Part shown: positions 1-7,529 of the stretch, piece by piece
Position numbering within the stretch: position 1 is the stretch's first letter
How the letters are laid out: the number at the start of each line of letters is the position of its first letter
Source: an uncultured Collinsella sp.
GTDB taxonomy: Bacteria > Actinomycetota > Coriobacteriia > Coriobacteriales > Coriobacteriaceae
DNA length: 56,653 bases
Reading direction: 5' to 3'
Assembly: GCA_934647195.1 (NCBI GenBank)
Contig: CAKUFD010000012.1
Coordinates: forward strand, 1 to 56,653
The notes under the pieces: model-generated
Database searches by the model: none
The model's input: only the letters and a program-made list of their open reading frames with translations
Told to the model about the DNA's origin: nothing
Position numbers and translations under genes: made by a program

Positions 1-576
1 TGGAATCGCTTCGAATTCGCTCGCATCCGCACGGTAGAACCACCCGCAGTCGGGGTTCGCAAGGGCTTCCAAGAGCCTTTGACTTTTCTCGGGTATCGGA
101 TGGTTCAATTTGAAGTAAGAGCCTTTGATATTCGCTCCTGGATGGTTCCACAGAACCCAGCCTGCATTGGCATCGAACACGTCGGGGTGCGCATTGGTTC
201 CACGCGTATCGATAAAGCAAACGATGCTCATTCGTTCGATGACCTCTTTCCTCATTTTCTCAAACGAGGAAATGTACATGCAGGTGTCCGAAGTGATGAG
301 TGCTTCATAGCCTCGATCGTCGGAAAGGCTGAATCCTCGCTTGATGAAACAGGTGCACAGGTCCTTACAGACTTCTTTATAGCGTTTCTTGGTCCAACCA
401 GAGAGCCAACCGTTCATGTTGCTGCTTCCCATATACGGCGGGTTCGCGACCACCACGTCGTAGCGCCTGCTCAGCGGCTCGAGCTCGGTTTGCAAGCGCT
501 TCAGCTTTTCTGCCGCATACCCGCCGAAGATGGTCTCTTCGCCTGCAAGGGACGCGAGGTCCCTTGCAGGGCGTCT
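1..576 (-). pseudogene. pglX: silent inverted 3' portion of pglX (BREX type 1 DNA methyltransferase), partial
   Basis: Read on the minus strand, the frame is open from the recombinase stop codon down to base 1. It encodes an adenine-methyltransferase segment with the catalytic motif NPPYMGSSN (about 474-436), followed by the conserved FIKRGF, TSDTCMYIS and GWVLWNHP stretches of PglX. There is no start codon, SAM-binding N-terminus or ribosome binding site, and the piece continues past the window edge. PglX modifies host DNA at non-palindromic sites so that BREX can tell self from phage. Its orientation is opposite to pglZ and brxL, and it ends precisely at a recombination-like inverted repeat. 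I infer a promoterless specificity cassette waiting to be exchanged with the expressed pglX, which should lie to the left on the plus strand. A simple degraded gene remains possible, but no stop or frameshift is seen. Confidence 0.8.
542..570. repeat. 12-bp inverted repeat, candidate recombination (crossover) site in pglX
   Basis: Perfect 12-bp arms CCTGCAAGGGAC (542-553) and GTCCCTTGCAGG (559-570) flank a 5-bp centre GCGAG. Arm and spacer sizes match a Xer-type tyrosine recombinase core. The site lies inside the pglX-like reading frame, upstream of the NPPY motif, and 6 bp beyond the recombinase stop codon. The partner copy needed for inversion is not in this window. Confidence 0.7.
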
Positions 577-1578
577 TTACCGCGAGAAAAGTGTCGAATC
601 AAGCAGCGTTGCCGCCGATCCGTCCGCCATCGGCAAGGCGTGGGCGTAGCACGACATGGTCACTTCGGCAGAAGAATGTCCTAGACGCATCTGGACGGTT
701 TTCACATCGGTGCCGTTAGAGATCAACAGCGTTGCGTGAGTGTGGCGAAGCTCATGGAAACGCAGGCCCTTCCAGCCGCCTTTGTCTGCCCAGGAGCGCC
801 ACCAATGCTCGAAGGCGTTCAGGCTTGCGCGTTCACCTTCTACGCCACACATGATGAAAGCGTTCTGCGACCAGTCCTTCTCTGGGAAGTTCTCTTCTTG
901 CCATGCCCGCATCTTCGCCAGAAGCCTACATAGCTTTTCTCCGATTGCGATGTTTCTGATGCTCGCCACGCTTTTGGGCCTTCCCAAGGATCCGTCGCCT
1001 TTGATTGACTTGCTTATGCTCAACCGCATCGTCGTTTCGTTGAAGTCATCCCAGCTAAGGGCGAATATCTCCCCCCGACGCAGCCCTGTGGCAACCGCTA
1101 TGCACACCGCCAGCGCGAACGAAGCACGCGCGACGTCGCCGCTCGACAAGTTCTTGCTGAAGGACCTGCTTGCCGCACGTGCGAGTTTGGTCGCTTGGCC
1201 CTGGGTGAGAAACTGCGATTGCCGGTAATTTGCCCTCGGCCTGGTCACGCGTGCGAACGGGTTCTTGCTGGCGAAGCCTCGTTCAACCGCCCAGACGCAT
1301 GCCTGGCTGCCGGCTAAATGCGCCGCCCTGAGCGTAGCCGTCGAGAGCCCCTTGTTCTGTCGCCCGCCTTTACTTCCTAAGTGCATCAAGGCGGCGCTTA
1401 CCTGAGCCGGCTCTATCTGGTCGATTTCCGCTTCCGCCATCCATGGCGAGAACAGCAGGGCTTTCTGAGCTGCCTTGCGCGCCGTATATGGCAATACGTA
1501 CTGCAGGCTTTCACGTTCGGCCGCCCATAGCTCCACGACTTCGCGGTATGTCATCGTCTCGTCTTCCTCTTGGTTCAT
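577..1578 (-). CDS. tyrosine recombinase, likely pglX inversion (phase-variation) enzyme
   Basis: A 333-residue XerC/D-type recombinase. The N-terminal SAM-like core-binding part (about 1-130) is followed by a catalytic domain with the arginine in GLRRGE, the HELRH box, RLGHSS and the nucleophile tyrosine in CYAHA, so the active site is complete. The start at 1578 is chosen because GAGAGGA lies just upstream; an earlier in-frame ATG exists at 1632. It is divergent from pglZ with about 155 bp between them. Recombinases lying between pglX and pglZ are known in some BREX type 1 loci, where they invert pglX segments. Position, and the inverted repeat just past its stop codon, support that role here. 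It is unlikely to be the integrase of the element, because a second integrase lies at 15966-17045. Confidence 0.88.
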   Translation of the reverse strand: MNQEEDETMTYREVVELWAAERESLQYVLPYTARKAAQKALLFSPWMAEAEIDQIEPAQVSAALMHLGSKGGRQNKGLSTATLRAAHLAGSQACVWAVERGFASKNPFARVTRPRANYRQSQFLTQGQATKLARAASRSFSKNLSSGDVARASFALAVCIAVATGLRRGEIFALSWDDFNETTMRLSISKSIKGDGSLGRPKSVASIRNIAIGEKLCRLLAKMRAWQEENFPEKDWSQNAFIMCGVEGERASLNAFEHWWRSWADKGGWKGLRFHELRHTHATLLISNGTDVKTVQMRLGHSSAEVTMSCYAHALPMADGSAATLLDSTLFSR

Positions 1579-1733
1579 GGATTCCTCTCTTTCTGTTCTG
1601 TAAACGAACCGGTCGGATTGCCGGTCAAACACAATGGAAGCGGGTCGAGAGAGGTTTGTTGATGTTGTGGGATAATAGAAAGGTTAAAAAGCAATTAGCG
1701 GTTGGTCATTATTTGGGAAAGCGTGGTTTGCGT

Positions 1734-4364
1734 ATGGCGCAGCAAGATGCGGTTGAGCAACTTAAAGACAAGTTTGCGAAACCCCTCGAGGAATTCGAGC
1801 AGCGACGCGTGGTGTTCTGGCATGATGTCGACGGGTCGTTCGAAGGCCAATTCGAGTCCCTCGCCAAAGAAGGAATCCCGTCCGAGAGAACCGTCCGCTT
1901 CCTTAAGCTGTCCGGCAGCAATCGCTTTGTCGCCAAGCGCGAGCTCTATCGCCTGCATGCCGGCGACGATTTCCTTGTGTATACGACGGAGCCCAAAGAT
2001 TTCTCGCCGAAAGAGCTTGAAAAGAACTGGCTTGCCGATATCGAGATTTACTCTGAGCACTTCCAGGCCGATTTCGCCTCGCTTCTCGCCGAAAGCCTTG
2101 GAGCAAAGGATGCCGCTATAGAAGGCGTGTCCATGTTCAGGCAGTTCTTCAACGCGGTCGATCGCAGGGCGAGGTTCGTAAAGCTCATGCCGCAGGCGGA
2201 AACGAAGGCAGATGTCGCGCTCGGCGTGATCGGAGTTACCTTGGGAGCGAGCGATTTGTCGCTCGAGACCATCGTCAGAACGTATCTTGTTTTACTCTTC
2301 GAGGGGTCAGAGCCTTTGGGCCAGCTCTCGAAATACGGGGCTGATTCGCTATTCGCGTCGCTCGTTTCGAAAAGAATCGGTTACAACGGCGATTTGCTCT
2401 CGCGCGACGACTTTGCCGCGCATCTCTTGCTCACGGCGTTGTCCACGCAATTGCCCAGCGAGTTCCTTGAAGGCCTCGAGGAAAGGATCTCGATCCCACA
2501 TGGCCAGCCGTGCCTTAACGTGGTGCGAGCTTGGATGGGCGATGAAAAATCCCTCGTCGTGCTGTTCGAGCTCGCTCGCGATATCGAGCGGCTTTGCGGC
2601 CTTCCGAAGCGTTTCTCGGAAATCCCTCTCGTGCAGCTGCAGGCTGCCGACGTGTTCCCGTGCGTTAACGAGTGCATTTTGGCAAGCCTTCTGGGAAGCA
2701 TGGCCCAAGGTGCCGACCGCTTTGACGAGGTATTGCAGATTGCGCAGAGGCGCAAAGACCTGAAATGGTTCTCGCGCGTGGAGCCGTATTTTTCCGCGCT
2801 TGAGGCGTCCGCCCATATGCAGCGATTCTATCGCGAGCACGCACAAGGCTTCCACGTCGCCGTCGCGCGCGACGTGTGGTACGCCTACACGGGCGAATGG
2901 CGCATGATGGACTTCTGGTACCGAACCTTCTGCTCGGAATTCGACCGTTGCGGCAAGTCGTCCTTCGATATAGCCGGCGGCGTGACCGACGAGCTTGAGA
3001 ACCTCGCCGCATGGGTCGAGGGCGTATACGTCAATTGGTTTCTGTCCGAGACGAACCGTTGCTGGGTGAACGCCGCGGAAGAGCAGTGGAGCGAGTCTGG
3101 CTATATCGAAGGCGTGCCCAGGCAACGCCGCTTTTTCGACGAATTCGTGCTTGCCGGCTCCGGCGATGTGAAAAGGACGCTGGTAATCGTCAGCGATGCT
3201 CTTCGCTTTGAGGTCGCCGACGAGCTTGCGCAGCGTCTCGAGCGCGCCACGGCGGGGACCGCTGAGCTGAAAAGCATGCAAGGCGTGTTCCCGTCGGTTA
3301 CGGAATTCGGCATGGCGGCGTTGCTCCCGCACAATTCGATGGGATTGCGGGAATCTGACATGGCGGTCTTCCTTGACGGCGGCATCCCCGTTGCCTCCAC
3401 AGAGGAGCGGGAGGCTGCGCTTAGGCGCCGCAAACCCAAGGGACGCTGCATCCAGAGCAAAACGCTGCTCGCAGCGAAGAGATCGGCCCGCAAGCAGCTC
3501 GTGGGCGACGCAGACGTCGTTTACGTGTACCACAACAAGATCGATGCCGTAGGCGAGGATTTCAACACCGAGCATATGGTGTTCGACGCCTGCGAAACCG
3601 CAATAGAAGACCTGGTGGCATTAGTGAAGAGCTCCGTCAACGATTTGAACATCAGCAGGGTTCTCATAACCGCCGACCACGGCTTCCTTTACACGCGCAA
3701 CCCCCTTGAGGAGCGCAGTAAGGTATCGGTGGCGGATGCATCAGCAAGGGTTGTGAAGCAGGGCCGGCGCTATCTTGTGAGCGACGAGCCCGGCGTTGAT
3801 GACGTGCTGTTCGTGAAGATGAATATGGACGATATCGACGGCGGCGCGTACACGGGCCTCGCCCCGCGCGAATGCGTGCGCATCAAGAAAGCGGGGCCTG
3901 GCGACAACTACGTTCATGGGGGGCTGAGCCTTCAGGAGTGCTGCGTGCCGGTTGTGGAGTTCAGGAACAGGCGCTCAGGGGCCAAAGGGTTTGAAGAGCG
4001 CCAGAGGGCGGGCTTTAAGCTGCTCTCAACGTCGCGCCGCATCACTTCGATGCTGTTCCACGTCGAGCTTTTCCAGACCGAGGCGGTGGGCGGCAAAATC
4101 CTGCCGGCCGAGTACGAGATCACTCTGCTCGACGCTTCGGGAAACGCAGTGAGCGACACGCGTCCGGCGCATGCAGACATGGCGACAACGGACGAGACGG
4201 TGCGCGTTTCGCGTATCCAGCTCGGGCTGAAAGCGGGCAGGCAATACGACCCCAAGAAACCTTATTACCTGTCATGTCGCAGCAAAGACGACGGCAGCGA
4301 GGCATGGCGCCAGGAGTTCAGCGTCGAGATAGCGTTCGTCCCCATGGACGACTTCGATTTCTAA
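1734..4364 (+). CDS. pglZ: BREX type 1 protein PglZ, alkaline phosphatase superfamily
   Basis: About 876 residues, in the size range of BREX-1 PglZ. The N-terminus contains the family-like stretch RRVVFWHDVDGSF. The PglZ core has VIVSDALRFEVADEL (around residue 486, metal-binding Asp) and TADHGFLYTRN (around residue 645, Asp-His), typical of alkaline phosphatase-like metalloenzymes. PglZ is essential for BREX defence; its biochemical activity is not settled. The start is uncertain. ATG 1734 gives the usual family N-terminus but a weak ribosome binding site, while ATG 1662 has GAGAGG seven bases upstream and adds a basic 24-residue leader. brxL follows 12 bp downstream, so the two are co-transcribed. 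Confidence 0.93.
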   Translation: MAQQDAVEQLKDKFAKPLEEFEQRRVVFWHDVDGSFEGQFESLAKEGIPSERTVRFLKLSGSNRFVAKRELYRLHAGDDFLVYTTEPKDFSPKELEKNWLADIEIYSEHFQADFASLLAESLGAKDAAIEGVSMFRQFFNAVDRRARFVKLMPQAETKADVALGVIGVTLGASDLSLETIVRTYLVLLFEGSEPLGQLSKYGADSLFASLVSKRIGYNGDLLSRDDFAAHLLLTALSTQLPSEFLEGLEERISIPHGQPCLNVVRAWMGDEKSLVVLFELARDIERLCGLPKRFSEIPLVQLQAADVFPCVNECILASLLGSMAQGADRFDEVLQIAQRRKDLKWFSRVEPYFSALEASAHMQRFYREHAQGFHVAVARDVWYAYTGEWRMMDFWYRTFCSEFDRCGKSSFDIAGGVTDELENLAAWVEGVYVNWFLSETNRCWVNAAEEQWSESGYIEGVPRQRRFFDEFVLAGSGDVKRTLVIVSDALRFEVADELAQRLERATAGTAELKSMQGVFPSVTEFGMAALLPHNSMGLRESDMAVFLDGGIPVASTEEREAALRRRKPKGRCIQSKTLLAAKRSARKQLVGDADVVYVYHNKIDAVGEDFNTEHMVFDACETAIEDLVALVKSSVNDLNISRVLITADHGFLYTRNPLEERSKVSVADASARVVKQGRRYLVSDEPGVDDVLFVKMNMDDIDGGAYTGLAPRECVRIKKAGPGDNYVHGGLSLQECCVPVVEFRNRRSGAKGFEERQRAGFKLLSTSRRITSMLFHVELFQTEAVGGKILPAEYEITLLDASGNAVSDTRPAHADMATTDETVRVSRIQLGLKAGRQYDPKKPYYLSCRSKDDGSEAWRQEFSVEIAFVPMDDFDF

Positions 4365-4376
4365 GGAGCTACCAGC

Positions 4377-6539
4377 ATGGAAGAACAGGGCGGCGCGGCG
4401 ATCGACTATCGCGAGCCTGATGGCCTCGATGCCAAGATCGTCGAGGCTTTTCCCGGAAAAACCGTTCGCAAGGACCTTACCGCCGTCATGAAGCGCGGCG
4501 CCAACGTGCCCACGTTTGTCTTGGAGTACCTTCTCGGAATGTACTGCTCGACGGACGACCCCGACATGATTGAGCAGGGCCTCGCTAGAATTCGGAAGAT
4601 CCTCACCGAAAACTACGTGCGCCCAGATGAGTCCGAGCGCATTAAATCGAAGATTTGGGAGCTGAGGCAGTACACGATCATCGACAAAGTGTCGGTGCGC
4701 TTCGACGAATACCGGGGAATCCATGTCGCCACGTTCGCCAACCTGAGCATCGATCCCGTCGTTATGCCGGAAGATTACGTGCGCAGCTACCCGAAGATGC
4801 TGTGCGGCGGCATGTGGTGCATTCTGAGGATGGAATACTTTCAGCTCGATGACGAGCTGAACGATGAGCTCGCCGATGTATTCGGCGACCCGAAGCCCGC
4901 TAGAAAGAGCAAGAATAGCGGGCCCGAGGACAACCCGTACCGCATTGGCAACCTCACGCCCATCCAGATGCCCAACATCGACTTAGACGACATCATCACC
5001 AAGAGAAAGTCGTTCACGACCGAAGAATGGATGGACCTACTTCTGCGCTCCGCCGGGTACGAGCCAGATTCGCTTGACCTTCGGACGAAGCTTCATTTCA
5101 TCGAGCGCATGGTGCCTCTGGTCGAGCGCAACTACAACCTTTGTGAGCTTGGGCCGCGCGGAACGGGCAAGAGCCATATCTACAATGAGGTGAGCCCCTA
5201 CGCCATCCTGCTTTCCGGCGGGCAAACAACCACAGCGAACCTTTTCGGGCGACTGAATGCGAGCGCGAAGAAGTCTTCGTCGCTCGATCGCACGGGCTTG
5301 GTTGGAAACTGGGACGTCGTGGCATTCGACGAGGTCGCCGGCATGCATTTCAAGGACATGAATGCCATACAGATCCTCAAAGGGTACATGGCCGGCGGCA
5401 CATACGCCCGTGGTAAGGAAAGTTTCAACGGCGATGCTTCGATGGTGTTCGAGGGAAACATCAACGACAGCGTGCAGAACGTGCTCAAGACAAAGCACCT
5501 CTTCGACCCGTTCCCGCCCGAGTTCAACGAGGATTCCGCCTTCTTCGACCGCATTCACTGCTACCTTCCCGGCTGGGAAGTCCCCAAGATGCGCAGCGAC
5601 CTGCTCACGAAGCGCTACGGGCTCATCACCGATTGCCTGAGCGAATTCTGCAAGGGCATGCGTAAGCGCGACTACACCCATCATCTGGACGATTTCTATA
5701 GGCTCAACGGCGATTTCAACACGCGCGATGAAATAGGAGTTCGCAAGACGTTCAGCGGCCTCATGAAGCTTCTGTTCCCGGATGAGAGGATGTCGCACGA
5801 CGACGCGAAGATGATTCTCGATTACGCCATCGAGGGGCGTCGTCGCGTCAAGGAGCAGTTGAAGATCATGGCCGGTATCGAATTCATGGATGTCAACCTC
5901 GGCTACAGCGAGCTGGACAACCCGGCTGCTGTAACGATTGTTGGCGTGCCCGAGCAAAGCGACAACAGCCTCGTGCCAGAAGCTCCACTGCAGGCGGGAC
6001 ACGTCTTCGGAATAGGCAGGAGCATCGAGGGCAAACACGCCGTGTACAAACTTGAGAATAAAGCCATCGCGGGCAGTTGCCACTTCCAAAGCGAAGGCAT
6101 CGGGTCGAGAGGCGCCCGTGAAAGCATCGATGCGGCTTGGAATTACTTCGTGAACAACGCGAATAGGGTCGCTGCCGGCATGCATCTCGACAAAAAGGAT
6201 TACCTGCTGTTCTTCAACGACCTGCAAGCAAAAGGACCGAGCGACGAAGTGAGCCTGGCGGAGTTCGTGGGTCTGTGCTCTGCTGCCTGCAACAGGCCCG
6301 TCGCCGCAGGCTTGGCGATCCCTGGCGTCCTTCGTCTTTCTGGCTCCATGGATGAGGTTAAAGGCCTTGAGGACATTCTGCGCGTGGCGAAGAACGCCGG
6401 CGCGAAGCGGATTCTTCTGCCTTTCGGCGCCATCAAGGATTTACAGGCCATTCCGATGGAGCTTGCTAGTAGCGTGAGCCCTGATTTCTACCCGGACGGA
6501 GACGCTGTTTCGGCTGCACGAAAGGCATTGGGGATCTAG
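4377..6539 (+). CDS. brxL: BREX system Lon-protease-like protein BrxL
   Basis: A 720-residue protein. An N-terminal DNA-binding-like region (about 1-220) precedes an AAA+ ATPase with Walker A GPRGTGKSH (about 259-267), Walker B-like VVAFDEVAG (about 313) and a conserved GGTYARGKESF stretch. A C-terminal Lon-type domain (about 560-720) has GPSDEVSLA with a candidate serine and a later AGAKRILLP lysine. In BREX type 1, BrxL is the terminal core gene and acts as a ring-forming, DNA-binding ATPase. Here it directly follows pglZ (12 bp) and is followed after 2 bp by the DUF4268 gene, giving one operon. Length and motifs appear intact. Confidence 0.95.
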   Translation: MEEQGGAAIDYREPDGLDAKIVEAFPGKTVRKDLTAVMKRGANVPTFVLEYLLGMYCSTDDPDMIEQGLARIRKILTENYVRPDESERIKSKIWELRQYTIIDKVSVRFDEYRGIHVATFANLSIDPVVMPEDYVRSYPKMLCGGMWCILRMEYFQLDDELNDELADVFGDPKPARKSKNSGPEDNPYRIGNLTPIQMPNIDLDDIITKRKSFTTEEWMDLLLRSAGYEPDSLDLRTKLHFIERMVPLVERNYNLCELGPRGTGKSHIYNEVSPYAILLSGGQTTTANLFGRLNASAKKSSSLDRTGLVGNWDVVAFDEVAGMHFKDMNAIQILKGYMAGGTYARGKESFNGDASMVFEGNINDSVQNVLKTKHLFDPFPPEFNEDSAFFDRIHCYLPGWEVPKMRSDLLTKRYGLITDCLSEFCKGMRKRDYTHHLDDFYRLNGDFNTRDEIGVRKTFSGLMKLLFPDERMSHDDAKMILDYAIEGRRRVKEQLKIMAGIEFMDVNLGYSELDNPAAVTIVGVPEQSDNSLVPEAPLQAGHVFGIGRSIEGKHAVYKLENKAIAGSCHFQSEGIGSRGARESIDAAWNYFVNNANRVAAGMHLDKKDYLLFFNDLQAKGPSDEVSLAEFVGLCSAACNRPVAAGLAIPGVLRLSGSMDEVKGLEDILRVAKNAGAKRILLPFGAIKDLQAIPMELASSVSPDFYPDGDAVSAARKALGI

Positions 6540-6541
6540 TA

Positions 6542-7474
6542 ATGGCGAAGTACAACCTCGATAAACTCAAGAAGGTCGATCTGCGCGATGTGTGGCCACA
6601 CGAGGCGCTTGACTTCACCAAGTGGCTCTCCGAGGAGCCCAACCTTGCCATGCTGAGCTCGGCAGTTGGCATCGAGCTTGAGCTTATAGAGACCGAGTCG
6701 TCGGTGGGCTCGTTCAACGTCGACATCTATGCGCAGGAAGCCGGCACCGGGCGCAAGGTGATAATCGAGAACCAGCTCGAGGACACCAACCACGACCACC
6801 TAGGCAAAGTAATCACCTACGCCGCCGGCAAGGGCGCCGAGGTCGTCATATGGGTGGTGGCCCGCGCACGCGACGAGCACCGTCAGGCCATCGAGTGGCT
6901 CAACCAGCACACCGACAGCGATTTCGGGTTCTTCCTGGTGGAGGTAGAGCTGTGGTCCATCGGAGACTCCCTGCCTGCGCCGCGCTTCTCCGTGGTCGAG
7001 CAACCCAACGAGTGGACGAAGGCGATCAAGCTCAGCGAGGGCCTCTCAGAGACCGAACGCGTCAAGCTGTCGTATTGGACCAAATATCGCGAGGTGGCCC
7101 AGGCGACTCCCGAGTTTTTGAAGGTTTTCAACCCGCAGAAGCCCTCGAAAAACCACTGGACCACTTTGCGCTGCGACACGTCCGCCTATCACATCGGCCT
7201 GCTTATAGACACGCAGCGCGGCCGTATTGGCATCGAGTTCTACGTGCCCGACGACAAGGAAATCGGCCGCAAGGCCATCGACAACGCCAAGTTGTTTGAA
7301 GAGCGACTCGGCCTTGCAGCCACGCCTTTTGACGCCAAGAAGGCATCGGGGCTTCGCTTCTACAAAGACGGCTGCAAGATTAAGGACAACGAGACCGCCT
7401 GGCCGAGATTCATATCCGAGCAGCTCGAGTGGGCTCTCGCTATGAAGAATCTAATCGCCGAGCTGGGACTTTAG
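6542..7474 (+). CDS. DUF4268 / PD-(D/E)XK nuclease-like protein of the BREX operon
   Basis: A 310-residue protein whose N-terminal half has a restriction-endonuclease fold signature. The sequence FNVDIYAQE is followed by VIIENQLEDTNHDHLGKVITYA, which resembles the D...ExK core with Q replacing K. The C-terminal half (about 150-310) matches the DUF4268 type, with FYVPDDKEIGRKAID. The gene begins two bases after the brxL stop, so translation is probably coupled. It is not a BREX type 1 core gene; proteins of this type occur scattered in defence islands. Whether it cleaves DNA, and whether it needs BREX, is not shown. It could be an accessory effector or an independent defence gene that shares the operon. 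Confidence 0.75.
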   Translation: MAKYNLDKLKKVDLRDVWPHEALDFTKWLSEEPNLAMLSSAVGIELELIETESSVGSFNVDIYAQEAGTGRKVIIENQLEDTNHDHLGKVITYAAGKGAEVVIWVVARARDEHRQAIEWLNQHTDSDFGFFLVEVELWSIGDSLPAPRFSVVEQPNEWTKAIKLSEGLSETERVKLSYWTKYREVAQATPEFLKVFNPQKPSKNHWTTLRCDTSAYHIGLLIDTQRGRIGIEFYVPDDKEIGRKAIDNAKLFEERLGLAATPFDAKKASGLRFYKDGCKIKDNETAWPRFISEQLEWALAMKNLIAELGL

Positions 7475-7529
7475 ACATGAACCCCGCGACATTCAACGGA
7501 TGATCGCGTTTCGAGGAGTGAGGCTTGCC

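Noticed and set aside
542..570. Inverted repeat after the recombinase as an ordinary terminator
   Set aside because: It has no T-run, lies within an open pglX frame, and its 12-5-12 layout fits a recombination core better.
1443..1661. Upstream extension of pglZ into the recombinase gene
   Set aside because: It would overlap the recombinase N-terminus antisense, and the added residues do not resemble PglZ; starts at 1734 or 1662 are better.
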